This document shows positions 53,732-62,056 of a stretch of DNA of 64,000 nt, piece by piece. The translations under genes and the position numbers were made by a program. Under the pieces are notes generated by a model. The model worked only from the letters and a program-made list of their open reading frames with translations, was not told the origin of the DNA and did no database searches. Source of the stretch: Aquimarina acroporae (GTDB lineage Bacteria; Bacteroidota; Bacteroidia; Flavobacteriales; Flavobacteriaceae); contig NZ_JALPRE010000006.1 of the NCBI RefSeq assembly GCF_023195925.1, positions 434,001 through 498,000 of the forward strand, written 5' to 3'. How positions within the stretch are numbered: the first letter of the stretch is position 1; the number at the start of each line of letters is the position of its first letter.

Positions 53732-55240
53732 ATGGAGCATTATTTTTCTAAATATCACAAAGGTATTATTGGTCAATACCACAGTATAAAAACTCCTTAT
53801 CATGATGCTATTAGGGTCATTTATGCTGATTGGACAGCCAGTGGGAGGATGTATGGCCCCATAGAAGAACGTATGCAGAAAGACTTTTATCCGCTTGTTG
53901 CCAATACTCATACTGATACCAATTATACTGGATCTGCAATGACTTATGCCTATCATAAGGCACAACAGATTGTTAAGGATTGTGTGAATGCGGGGACTAA
54001 AGATGTACTTATTTCTTCAAATTCTGGTATGACTGGAGTAATCAATAAGTTTCAGCGTATTTTGGGGTTGCGCATCCCAGAACGGTTTAAAAATCAAATT
54101 AAATTATCAGAAGAGGATCGCCCTGTGATTTTTATTTCTCATATGGAACACCATTCTAATCAAACTTCTTGGTTAGAAACTATTGCAGATGTGATCATTG
54201 TGCCTCCCGATGACACTGGTTTGGTATCGGTTGATAAATTTGAAGAAGTAATACGCCTATATATTCATCGTAAAACAAAAATTGTTGCGATAACAGCTTG
54301 TTCCAATGTTACTGGGATAATAACTCCATATCTTGAAATAGCAGAATTAATTCATAAATATAATGGTTTATGTTTTGTAGACTTCGCTTGTGCAGCACCG
54401 TATATTAGAATTGATATGCATCCCGATGATAGTAACGGAAGATACTTTGATGCAATTTATTTTTCAGGTCACAAGTTTTTGGGAGGTCCTGGTACTACAG
54501 GTGTATTAGTTTTTAATCATAAATTATATAATAATTTGGTGCCTGATGTTTCTGGAGGAGGCACGGTATCCTGGACAAACCCTTGGGGAGGGCATAAATA
54601 CCTACAGAATATTGAAGAAAGAGAAGATGGGGGCACTCCTGCATTTCTCCAAACAATTAAGTTGGCTATGTGTATGCGTCTCAAGGAAGAGATGAATGTA
54701 AGTCATATTCAAAAGAGGGAAATAGATATTTTGGAAATGATATGGGAAACCCTGAATGCTATTCCAAATTTATATGTTTTAGGAGAACAACATAAGGATA
54801 GGTTGGGTGTAATTTCCTTTTATATTGAAGATTTGCATTATAATCTTGGGGTTAAATTATTGAATGATAGATTTGGAATACAGACAAGGGGAGGGTGTTC
54901 TTGTGCAGGAACCTATGGGCATTTTTTACTTAATGTAACTCAGGAAAAATCTAGAGTTATTACTGACCAGATTGATAAAGGGGACTATACAAATAAACCA
55001 GGGTGGATTCGTATGTCTATACATCCTACGCATACGACTGAGGAAGTAGCATTTATTTTGAATGCTATAAAACAATTAGCGCAGCATCATAAAGAGTGGA
55101 AAAAAGATTATCATATAGATTTGATGAAAGGAGTTATAGCACATCAAAATGAAGTGGCTGCATTAGAGATGAAATGGGAGATAGATAGTAGTCTTACGGG
55201 TAAATTTGTTAAAAATGCTGAGTCCTATCGTCTATGGTAA
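53732..55240 (+). CDS. Class V PLP enzyme, cysteine desulfurase-like
   Basis: A 502-residue fold-type I PLP enzyme of the class V group. Lys248 in FSGHKFLGGPG is the PLP lysine, DFACAAPY (217-224) binds the cofactor, and the cysteine motif GGCSCAG (387-393) resembles the active-site loop of SufS/Csd enzymes. The N-terminus IYADWTASGR is also typical. An upstream in-frame ATG (53696) lies inside the DUF4395 gene and would add 12 unconserved residues, so 53732 is used. The sulfur or amine substrate is not known. Confidence 0.85.
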   Translation: MEHYFSKYHKGIIGQYHSIKTPYHDAIRVIYADWTASGRMYGPIEERMQKDFYPLVANTHTDTNYTGSAMTYAYHKAQQIVKDCVNAGTKDVLISSNSGMTGVINKFQRILGLRIPERFKNQIKLSEEDRPVIFISHMEHHSNQTSWLETIADVIIVPPDDTGLVSVDKFEEVIRLYIHRKTKIVAITACSNVTGIITPYLEIAELIHKYNGLCFVDFACAAPYIRIDMHPDDSNGRYFDAIYFSGHKFLGGPGTTGVLVFNHKLYNNLVPDVSGGGTVSWTNPWGGHKYLQNIEEREDGGTPAFLQTIKLAMCMRLKEEMNVSHIQKREIDILEMIWETLNAIPNLYVLGEQHKDRLGVISFYIEDLHYNLGVKLLNDRFGIQTRGGCSCAGTYGHFLLNVTQEKSRVITDQIDKGDYTNKPGWIRMSIHPTHTTEEVAFILNAIKQLAQHHKEWKKDYHIDLMKGVIAHQNEVAALEMKWEIDSSLTGKFVKNAESYRLW

Positions 55241-55265
55241 AATAAGAATTGGTATAGATACATGG

Positions 55266-56444
55266 CTAACCTCTGAACAAAAAGAATCTATCTTTCATGT
55301 TTTCAATTTCTGAGTTTTTATTGGTCACAATATAATCTATAGCTTCTTTGGTGAATTTTTTGCCTTTTTGGGTTAATGAGACAATTTCATTATCTATAGT
55401 GATCATATTATTTTTTAGCGCCAATTCTAAAACTGATTTCGATTGTACTTTTTGCCAGTTAATATGTTCATTTAAATGTTTTACATGTCTTTCTTCTTTT
55501 TCTTTATGATTTCCGAGATGTAATAGAAAAGTAAGTAATGAAACTTCTATACGTTGTTGTTTTTGACGATACAGTACAGAAAGTAGCCCTTTATTGGGGG
55601 CGAATAGGTAAACCATCAAAAATACCACGCCTAAAACGGTGGTCATAGAACCAGATATAGAAGCGTCTAAACCATGTGCTACCCAATATCCGGTAATTGC
55701 ACTTCCTACGCCAAAAATAACAGCAAGTAAGAGCATTTTCTTGAGATCGTTGGTGAGCAAATAAGCGGTTGCTGCAGGAGCAATCATAAGGGCAATTACC
55801 AAAATGGCTCCAACGGCATCAAAAGCTCCAACAGTAGTTATAGATGAAACTGTCATTAACCCGTAATGAATTACAACTGGAGAAAGACCAAGCGCAGAGG
55901 CTAAACCAGCATCAAACGTACTTACTTTTAATTCCTTAAAAAATGCAAGAAGTAGCCCTAAGGTAATTAATAATATTGTTCCGATAATCCATAAGGATTT
56001 TGGGCCTAAATCAAATTCTCCTATGTTGAGTCTGTCAAAAGGTGCAAAAGCAAGTTCTCCAAGTAAAACAGCGTCTACATCTAGATGCACGTCGTTGGCG
56101 TTTTTTGCAATTAACAATATTCCAATGCTAAAGAGTACCGGGAATACCAATCCTATAGCGGTATCTTCTTTTACTAAGCCTGTTTTTTGAATAAACTCTA
56201 CCAAGACTACTGTTAAGACCCCACTAGCTGCTGCTAGAATAATTAAAAGGGGAGAGGATAAATCTTGTGTAACAAAAAAACCAATCACGATGCCGGGTAA
56301 TATAGAGTGACTTATGGCATCGGTGATTAAAGCCATTTTACGCAAAACCAGAAAAGTTCCGGGTATGGCGCAGGCCATAGCCACCAAACTTGCAATTAAT
56401 TGTATTTCAATTTGTGCACTACTCATCTTCCTCTGCTTTAACAA
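55266..56444 (-). CDS. Metal ABC permease 2 with C-terminal winged-helix domain
   Basis: A 392-residue ABC-3 family permease (TroC/MntB type) with eight or nine TM helices in the first 290 residues. LRKMALITDAISHSILPGIVIGFF and the segment FDAVGAILVIALMIAPAATAYLL are typical. The last 90 or so residues form a soluble domain (ELALKNNMITIDNEIVSLTQKGKKFTKEAIDYI) resembling a DtxR-type winged helix. It overlaps permease 1 by 26 bases and is last in the operon. Confidence 0.88.
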   Translation of the reverse strand: MLKQRKMSSAQIEIQLIASLVAMACAIPGTFLVLRKMALITDAISHSILPGIVIGFFVTQDLSSPLLIILAAASGVLTVVLVEFIQKTGLVKEDTAIGLVFPVLFSIGILLIAKNANDVHLDVDAVLLGELAFAPFDRLNIGEFDLGPKSLWIIGTILLITLGLLLAFFKELKVSTFDAGLASALGLSPVVIHYGLMTVSSITTVGAFDAVGAILVIALMIAPAATAYLLTNDLKKMLLLAVIFGVGSAITGYWVAHGLDASISGSMTTVLGVVFLMVYLFAPNKGLLSVLYRQKQQRIEVSLLTFLLHLGNHKEKEERHVKHLNEHINWQKVQSKSVLELALKNNMITIDNEIVSLTQKGKKFTKEAIDYIVTNKNSEIENMKDRFFLFRG

Positions 56445-57552
56445 GTTGGTTGTATAGGTTGGCTGCGGTATGAAATCCAGAGGCGGTCATTGACCACATA
56501 TTTCCATGAACTTTTATGTAATTTTTATCTTCAAGTTTTTGAAGTGATTTTCGAGTAAAACCTTGAAAATTGTTAAGAATTTTTATAGCATGTGGATGAG
56601 AAATATCTTCATGTGTACTCGCAATATCATACATAAAAGAAAGTGTCTTATGCAGTTGAAGATCGTTTCGGTTTTTTCTAAAACGAATTTCTCTGAATAG
56701 TAAGCCTCTACCTGGTGAAAACACAAATGAAATTAAGACAAATGCTCCGGCTACCAATACAATTACAGGTCCCGTCGATAGGTTGTTATGGCTTGCACTT
56801 ATGGCAGTACCCAGAACACCAGAAGATGCTCCAAAAATAGCAGCTAAAATAACCATTATAGCAAGGTTATTTGTCCACTGTCTTGCTGCAGCAGCCGGTG
56901 CTAATAACATGGCACTCATTAATACAACTCCAACTGTTTGTAACCCCAGTACAATAGCTACTACAATAAAGGTAGTAATTAAAATGTCTAAGAATTTAGT
57001 ATTGAAACCTAAGGTTTTTGTATACTCTGGATCAAAGAGTAATAGTTTTAATTCTTTCCAAAACAATAAAAGAATAACCAAACTTATTCCGGTTACTATA
57101 ATCATTAACCATACATCGCTTTCGAGAAGTGTTGCTGCTTGTCCAAAAAGGTAGCTTTCTAAGCCCGCTTGATTAGCATTTGGTTGCTTTTGAATGTAGG
57201 TTAATAGTAACATTCCAAACCCAAAGAACAATGATAAAATAAGGCCAAGGGCAGTATCTGATTTAAGATGTGTTTTACGCGTTATACCACGAATCCAGAA
57301 TGTACCAATTAAACCACTTACAAGTGCACCTAGTAGAAACGCAGCACTATTTTTGGTACCAAGAACTAAAAAGGCAATGGCGATACCTGGTAGTGCCGCA
57401 TGTGAAATAGCGTCACCTAACAGGCTTTGTTTACGTAGTACGGCAAAACTTCCTAGCATTCCACAAATTGCACCAAGAATAGCCGTGCCCAATGTTATCG
57501 TTCGCAACGTATAATCGGTAAAAACAAGTTCTATGTATTCTTGAAGATCCAT
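56419..57552 (-). CDS. Metal ABC permease 1 with C-terminal winged-helix domain
   Basis: A 377-residue ABC-3 permease. LRKQSLLGDAISHAALPGIAIAFL and MSAMLLAPAAAARQWTN are family hallmarks, with eight or nine TM helices up to about residue 285. A cytoplasmic C-terminal extension (FTRKSLQKLEDKNYIKVHGNMWSMTASGF...) looks like a winged helix. It probably forms a heterodimer with permease 2 to import manganese, zinc or iron. Confidence 0.88.
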   Translation of the reverse strand: MDLQEYIELVFTDYTLRTITLGTAILGAICGMLGSFAVLRKQSLLGDAISHAALPGIAIAFLVLGTKNSAAFLLGALVSGLIGTFWIRGITRKTHLKSDTALGLILSLFFGFGMLLLTYIQKQPNANQAGLESYLFGQAATLLESDVWLMIIVTGISLVILLLFWKELKLLLFDPEYTKTLGFNTKFLDILITTFIVVAIVLGLQTVGVVLMSAMLLAPAAAARQWTNNLAIMVILAAIFGASSGVLGTAISASHNNLSTGPVIVLVAGAFVLISFVFSPGRGLLFREIRFRKNRNDLQLHKTLSFMYDIASTHEDISHPHAIKILNNFQGFTRKSLQKLEDKNYIKVHGNMWSMTASGFHTAANLYNQLVKAEEDE

Positions 57553-57556
57553 AGTA

Positions 57557-58294
57557 TTATTGTTTTATACTTACTTTATAATTAATTCCGTAAGTTTTGG
57601 TGAGGTTATCATCGTTAAAAATGTCTTTCACCGGTCCTGTGGCAATCTTTTTTACATTTAGAAAAGTTACCCAATCAAAATATTCGGGTACTGTTTGTAG
57701 ATCATGATGAACCACTATAACAGTCTTTCCAGCCTTTCTAAGCTCCTTCAAGATATTAATAATAGCTTTTTCAGTAGTAGCATCTACCCCTTGAAAAGGT
57801 TCGTCCATAAAATAAATTGATGCATTTTGGACCAATGCTCTAGCTAGGAATATACGTTGTTGTTGTCCTCCAGACAATTGACTAATCTGTCTATGCTTAA
57901 ATGATAACATTCCAACTTTCTCCAGTGCTTCAAGCGCAGCTTTTTTTTCTTTTTGACCTGGTCTTTTAATCCACCCTAGGCTGCCGTAGGTTCCCATCAT
58001 GACCACATCTAATGCTGTGGTAGGGAAATCCCAGTCTACACTCCCTTTTTGAGGGACATAAGCTACTAGTGAACGCTGTTTCTTGTAAGATTTTCCATAG
58101 ATTTTAGTGCTTCCGGCAATGGGTTTTATAATATCTAAAATTGATTTGATCAAAGTTGATTTTCCTGCTCCATTTGGTCCTACAATTGCCATAAGCACCC
58201 CTTCGGGAATAGCTAAGTCGATATCCCATAGTACCGGCTTGTAATTGTAGGCAACCGTTAAATCATCTATTTGAACAGCAATTTTTTCTTCCAT
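57557..58294 (-). CDS. Metal ABC transporter ATPase
   Basis: The 245-residue cytoplasmic ATPase of the metal importer. Walker A is GPNGAGKST (about 38-46), the signature LSGGQQQRI, Walker [13 protein letters not shown] and the switch HHD in VVHHDLQT. These belong to the MntA/ZnuC class. It lies between the binding protein (stop/start sharing one base) and permease 1 (4-base gap). Confidence 0.95.
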   Translation of the reverse strand: MEEKIAVQIDDLTVAYNYKPVLWDIDLAIPEGVLMAIVGPNGAGKSTLIKSILDIIKPIAGSTKIYGKSYKKQRSLVAYVPQKGSVDWDFPTTALDVVMMGTYGSLGWIKRPGQKEKKAALEALEKVGMLSFKHRQISQLSGGQQQRIFLARALVQNASIYFMDEPFQGVDATTEKAIINILKELRKAGKTVIVVHHDLQTVPEYFDWVTFLNVKKIATGPVKDIFNDDNLTKTYGINYKVSIKQ

Positions 58295-59211
58295 TACTTC
58301 AATGCATTTATAATCGTATTTACATTATAGTCAAACATTCCGATATACGTTCCTTCATTAGTTCCAGGGTTTCCCAACGCGTCAGAAAATAAGGTGCCTC
58401 CAATAGTTACCTGATGGTTTTTAGAAGCTACTGCTGCTTGCAAGGCTTCAATGGTGCGTTTAGGAACCGAACTTTCTACAAAAATGGCCTTCACTTTTTT
58501 CTCTATAATAAAATTGGCAAGTTTTTGGACATCTTGAACACCAGCTTCTGTTGCTGTTGAAAGCCCTTGTAAACCAACTACTTCAAAGTTATATGCTTTT
58601 CCAAAATAACTGAACGCATCATGTGCCGTAACCAAAATTCTTTTTTCTTTAGGAAGCGTAGCGATGGTTCTTTCTAACTGTGTTTCTAATGCTTCTAATT
58701 TCGAAAGATAGTTTTTTCCATTTGTTTCAAAAACTACAGAGTTTTTAGGATCAGCAACAGATAATTGTTTTATAACATATTCGGTAATTATCTTCCAATT
58801 ATTAACACTAAACCATACATGGGGGTCATAATTTGAAGCGAAATAATCAGACCCTATAAGGGTGCTTTTATCCAGACATGCACCAACAGGAATGGTTTTG
58901 ATATCTTGGCTTTCCATTTTTTCAAATACTTCTACCAGTTTTCCTTCCAGATGTAAGCCGTTATAAAATATAATATCTGCGTTAACCAGTTTATTCACAT
59001 CTCCTTCGCTAGCCTTATATAAATGGGGATCTACGCCGCTTCCCATTAACCCATTTACCTCGATAGTATCTCCTCCAATATTTTTTAACAGGTCTGTTAT
59101 CATTGAAGTGGTAGTTACTACATTTAGTTTTTGGTTTTCTTTTTTGACTCCCTTTTTACAGGAAAAAAGAGTCATAGAGATTAAAAAAAGTATCCCAAGT
59201 CTTTTGATCAT
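58294..59211 (-). CDS. TroA-type metal-binding lipoprotein
   Basis: The 305-residue solute-binding protein of a metal ABC importer, with lipobox TLFSC (Cys18). Candidate ligands are His63 (DPHLY), His131 (DPHVWF), His197 (AHDAF) and Asp277 (FSDALG), the H-H-H-D set of TroA. PsaA/MntC-type proteins have Glu at the third site, and the His-rich loop of ZnuA is absent. Zinc or manganese uptake is therefore likely. It is first gene of the operon, divergent from the DtxR-family regulator. Confidence 0.93.
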   Translation of the reverse strand: MIKRLGILFLISMTLFSCKKGVKKENQKLNVVTTTSMITDLLKNIGGDTIEVNGLMGSGVDPHLYKASEGDVNKLVNADIIFYNGLHLEGKLVEVFEKMESQDIKTIPVGACLDKSTLIGSDYFASNYDPHVWFSVNNWKIITEYVIKQLSVADPKNSVVFETNGKNYLSKLEALETQLERTIATLPKEKRILVTAHDAFSYFGKAYNFEVVGLQGLSTATEAGVQDVQKLANFIIEKKVKAIFVESSVPKRTIEALQAAVASKNHQVTIGGTLFSDALGNPGTNEGTYIGMFDYNVNTIINALK

Positions 59212-59245
59212 TTTATAAATTTTAGTCCTAATAAAATTTTATACA

Positions 59246-59287
59246 GTTAGAGGCTTAATTTTTTATGCTAACAATTACTTATCTAAC
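59246..59287. promoter_or_regulatory. GTTAG/CTAAC half-sites upstream of the metal operon
   Basis: GTTAG (59246-59250), CTAAC (59268-59272) and CTAAC (59283-59287) lie in front of the metal ABC operon. They repeat the half-site of the perfect palindrome at 59375-59390 and are candidate operators. Confidence 0.45.
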
Positions 59288-59317
59288 TTTCAAACTGCAT
59301 AGGTTGTTGTTTAATAC

Positions 59318-59347
59318 TTTGAAATTATATTAGGTTTAGTATTTTTG
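59318..59347 (+). promoter_or_regulatory. Promoter of the DtxR-family regulator
   Basis: TTTG (59318-59321), 18 bases, TATTTTTG (59340-59347) is a full match to the Bacteroidota consensus. An AATACT/AGTATT inverted repeat (59313-59318 with 59338-59343) spans it. Confidence 0.68.
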
Positions 59348-59374
59348 TTTTATTATTGAAGCAAAACTAAAAAA

Positions 59375-59390
59375 GTTAGCCATGACTAAC
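59375..59390. promoter_or_regulatory. Palindromic operator overlapping the regulator start codon
   Basis: GTTAG-CCATGA-CTAAC is a perfect inverted repeat with a 6-base centre that contains the ATG of the regulator gene. It resembles the half-sites of DtxR/IdeR-type iron boxes (TTAGGTTAG...). It is downstream of the promoter, as expected for an autorepression site. Confidence 0.55.
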
Positions 59391-60068
59391 AAATCAAATT
59401 CGAATAATTTAACAAAAAGCGAAGAGGACTATTTAAAAGCTCTTTTTCAGTTATTGGTAGAGGATAATTCGGTAAAAGTCGGTAATAACCAACTAGCCGA
59501 ATATCTAAAGGTCTCTCCGGCTTCTACAAATAATATGATCAAGAAGCTAAAAACAAAGGATTATGTAGTAAGTGAAAAATATGGAAAGTTAGAGCTAACC
59601 GAAGAGGGACGTGCCATAGCTGTTAAGCTAATTAGAAAGCATAGACTTTGGGAGACGTTTTTATATAATTATTTGAATTTTAGTTGGGACGAAGTACATG
59701 ATGTCGCAGAACAACTAGAACATATAAAATCCTATAAGTTAATTGATGAGTTGGATAGGTTTATGGATTTTCCTGAAAAGGATCCACATGGAGAACTCAT
59801 CCCAAATTCAAAAGGGGAGTATAAAGTGGTTCCTAAAATTACCTTATCTTCTTTGGAAGAAGGCGATGTCTGTAAACTAATATCTGTAAACGATGGTTCG
59901 GTTAATTTTTTGAGATTTGTCTCAGAAATAGGATTGGCCTTGAGTAGTGAAATTAAGATACTCGAGGTACGCGAATTTGATAAGTCAATTCGAATTGCAT
60001 TTAATGACACTATTGAAACGGTGACAAGAAAATTTGCAGATAATGTATTTGTAGAGAAGCTTATATAG
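59382..60068 (+). CDS. DtxR/MntR-family metal-dependent regulator
   Basis: A 228-residue regulator in three parts: winged-helix DNA-binding domain (about 8-70; LTKSEEDYLKALFQL, LKVSPASTNNMIKKLKTKDYV), metal-binding dimerisation domain (about 72-140; RKHRLWETFLYNYLNFSWDEVHDVAEQLEH, with His and Glu ligands) and a FeoA-like SH3 domain (about 155-228). The order and HRLWE...HDVAEQLEH motif are the DtxR pattern. It is divergent from the metal importer, which it probably represses when metal is plentiful. Confidence 0.93.
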   Translation: MTNKSNSNNLTKSEEDYLKALFQLLVEDNSVKVGNNQLAEYLKVSPASTNNMIKKLKTKDYVVSEKYGKLELTEEGRAIAVKLIRKHRLWETFLYNYLNFSWDEVHDVAEQLEHIKSYKLIDELDRFMDFPEKDPHGELIPNSKGEYKVVPKITLSSLEEGDVCKLISVNDGSVNFLRFVSEIGLALSSEIKILEVREFDKSIRIAFNDTIETVTRKFADNVFVEKLI

Positions 60069-60122
60069 TTTTTGTAAGTGTTAAAATAGTCATCGTCTAT
60101 AAGAATGTTAAAGAATTGAAGT

Positions 60123-60130
60123 TATCTTTG
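60123..60130 (+). promoter_or_regulatory. Candidate -7 element
   Basis: TATCTTTG, a perfect TAnnTTTG, lies 19 bases before the exonuclease start. Confidence 0.4.
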
Positions 60131-60149
60131 GTAATCACACAAATAATTT

Positions 60150-60929
60150 ATGGAGCTGAATTTGAAAAAACCGATATGTTTTTTTGATCTTGAAACTACC
60201 GGTGTCAATATTTCTAAAGATCGCATTGTAGAAATTTCTATTCTCAAAATATTTCCAAACGGAACCCAGGAAAGTAAAACTTGGTTAGTGAACCCTGAAA
60301 TGCCAATTCCTCCCGAAACAACTGCCGTTCATGGTATCGATGATGCTAAAGTTGCAAATGAACCTACATTCAAACAAATTGCAAACTTGGTGAGTGAGAT
60401 GATTAAAGGGTGTGATCTTGGAGGGTTTAACTCTAATCGATTCGATATTCCATTATTGGCAGAAGAATTATTGAGAGCAGGCCTTGACTTTGATATGAAA
60501 AATACTGTTGCCGTTGATGTGCAAACCATTTACCATAAAATGGAAAAGAGAACACTTTCTGCTGCATATAAATTTTATTGTGACAAAAATCTAGAAGATG
60601 CTCATTCTGCAGAGGCAGATACTATGGCTACTTACGAAGTGTTAAAGGCACAACTCGACAAATACCCAGAGTTAGAAAATGACACTAAGTTTTTGTCAGA
60701 ATTTAGTTCTAGAAAACAATTTGCAGATTTTGCTGGTTTTATCGCTTATGACGAAAATGGAAAAGAAGTGTTTTCATTTGGTAAGCATAAGGGAAAACTA
60801 GTTGAAAAAGTCATGGAAGAAGAACCTGGGTATTTTGGATGGATTCAAAATGCCGACTTTCCATTGTATACCAAAAAAGTGCTTACTGCGGTTCGACTTC
60901 GCAAATTAAACAATAGCCTGAACTTATAG
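60150..60929 (+). CDS. DEDDh 3'-5' exonuclease with ExoX-like C-terminus
   Basis: A 259-residue DnaQ-fold exonuclease. Catalytic residues are Asp13 and Glu15 in FFDLETTG, Asp99 in NSNRFDIP, and His152 and Asp157 in AHSAEADT. The C-terminal ~65 residues (FSFGKHKGKLVEKVMEEEPGYFGWI) resemble the ExoX-like C-terminal domain. It probably acts in DNA repair or proofreading. The next gene starts 21 bases downstream. Confidence 0.9.
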   Translation: MELNLKKPICFFDLETTGVNISKDRIVEISILKIFPNGTQESKTWLVNPEMPIPPETTAVHGIDDAKVANEPTFKQIANLVSEMIKGCDLGGFNSNRFDIPLLAEELLRAGLDFDMKNTVAVDVQTIYHKMEKRTLSAAYKFYCDKNLEDAHSAEADTMATYEVLKAQLDKYPELENDTKFLSEFSSRKQFADFAGFIAYDENGKEVFSFGKHKGKLVEKVMEEEPGYFGWIQNADFPLYTKKVLTAVRLRKLNNSLNL

Positions 60930-60950
60930 TATTCTTTTATTTTTTCAATT

Positions 60951-61562
60951 ATGAAGCTTATTTGCATTGGACGCAATTATACGGATCATATAGAAGAATT
61001 AGAAAATGAAAAACCCGTTGATCCAGTGGTTTTTTTGAAACCTGACACTTCTATTTTACTAAAAAAACAACCGTTTTTTATCCCAGATTTTTCTAATAAT
61101 ATACACCACGAGGTAGAGGTTCTGGTAAAAATTAAAAAATTGGGTAAATATATAGATAGAAAATTTGCTCATAAATATTATGATGAAATTGGTCTGGGAA
61201 TAGATTTTACGGCAAGAGATCTACAAAGTCAGCTTAAGGAAAAAGGCTTGCCTTGGGAAAAAGCAAAAGCTTTTGATGGAGCAGCAGTATTAGGTAAATG
61301 GGTATCTAAAGAAGAATTTTTAGATGTGAACGATATTAATTTTCGACTTGAGAAAAATGAAGAAATTGTTCAGCAAGGAAACACAAAACTGATGCTCTGG
61401 AAAATTGATGAACTTATCGAATATGTTTCACAGTTTTTTACCTTGAAGATCGGTGATATTATTTTCACGGGTACTCCTGCTGGAGTAGGGCAAGTAAAAA
61501 CAAATGATGTTTTGACCGGTTTTATCGAGGGACAAAAAATGTTCTCCATTAAAGTGAAGTAG
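60951..61562 (+). CDS. Fumarylacetoacetate hydrolase-family protein
   Basis: A 203-residue FAH-fold enzyme. The metal ligands are seen in HHEVEVLVKI (two Glu) and GIDFTARDLQ (Asp). KGLPWEKAKAFDGAAVLG and IIFTGTPAGVGQV complete the family. Short members act as acylpyruvate hydrolases or oxaloacetate decarboxylases. It is probably co-transcribed with the exonuclease without functional link. Confidence 0.9.
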   Translation: MKLICIGRNYTDHIEELENEKPVDPVVFLKPDTSILLKKQPFFIPDFSNNIHHEVEVLVKIKKLGKYIDRKFAHKYYDEIGLGIDFTARDLQSQLKEKGLPWEKAKAFDGAAVLGKWVSKEEFLDVNDINFRLEKNEEIVQQGNTKLMLWKIDELIEYVSQFFTLKIGDIIFTGTPAGVGQVKTNDVLTGFIEGQKMFSIKVK

Positions 61563-61573
61563 GGCAGGGAGCT

Positions 61574-62056
61574 TTAATCTAACTGTTCCAGAACTGATAA
61601 TAGTCTTTTGGGACTCATATATTCAAAATAACGTTTTCTGATATGGAATTGTTCATCCAAAAAAATAGTCGCGGGTAAAGAAAAAGGCTGTTTTTCTCGC
61701 GAAGCTAGTAATATTGGGATTTCATGTATAGCATTCCGGTTTTCTAAATAATTTCTATTGGTGAACACAGTACCATCAAAGTGAATGGTATCTGTGCTCT
61801 CTGCATTCATTTTAACTGCATAATAATCTTCATTGATTTTCTTCGCTATATTGGGTTTTGTGAAGACAGCACGATCCATTTTTTTGCAGTACGCACACCA
61901 ATCTGCATAAAAGCTAATCAGTACTTTCTTGGGCTTAATAGATAGGGAGTCATCTAACTGCTCAAAAGTAATCCATCTTACTTTTTCTTTTTGTTGTGAA
62001 TAAGCTTTAGATGTAACAATAAGAATGAATAGTATGATTTTAATGTATCTCATCAC
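61574..62056 (-). CDS. Exported thioredoxin-fold protein
   Basis: A 160-residue exported thioredoxin-like protein with a signal peptide ending KAYS (about residue 20). The CxxC active site is WCAYC (Cys54, Cys57), followed by KKMDRAVFTKPNIAKKINEDY as in DUF255/thioredoxin-like periplasmic proteins. It overlaps the TonB receptor gene by four bases, so the two are translationally coupled. The receptor plug carries a CxxC pair that this protein could oxidise or reduce. Confidence 0.87.
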   Translation of the reverse strand: MMRYIKIILFILIVTSKAYSQQKEKVRWITFEQLDDSLSIKPKKVLISFYADWCAYCKKMDRAVFTKPNIAKKINEDYYAVKMNAESTDTIHFDGTVFTNRNYLENRNAIHEIPILLASREKQPFSLPATIFLDEQFHIRKRYFEYMSPKRLLSVLEQLD

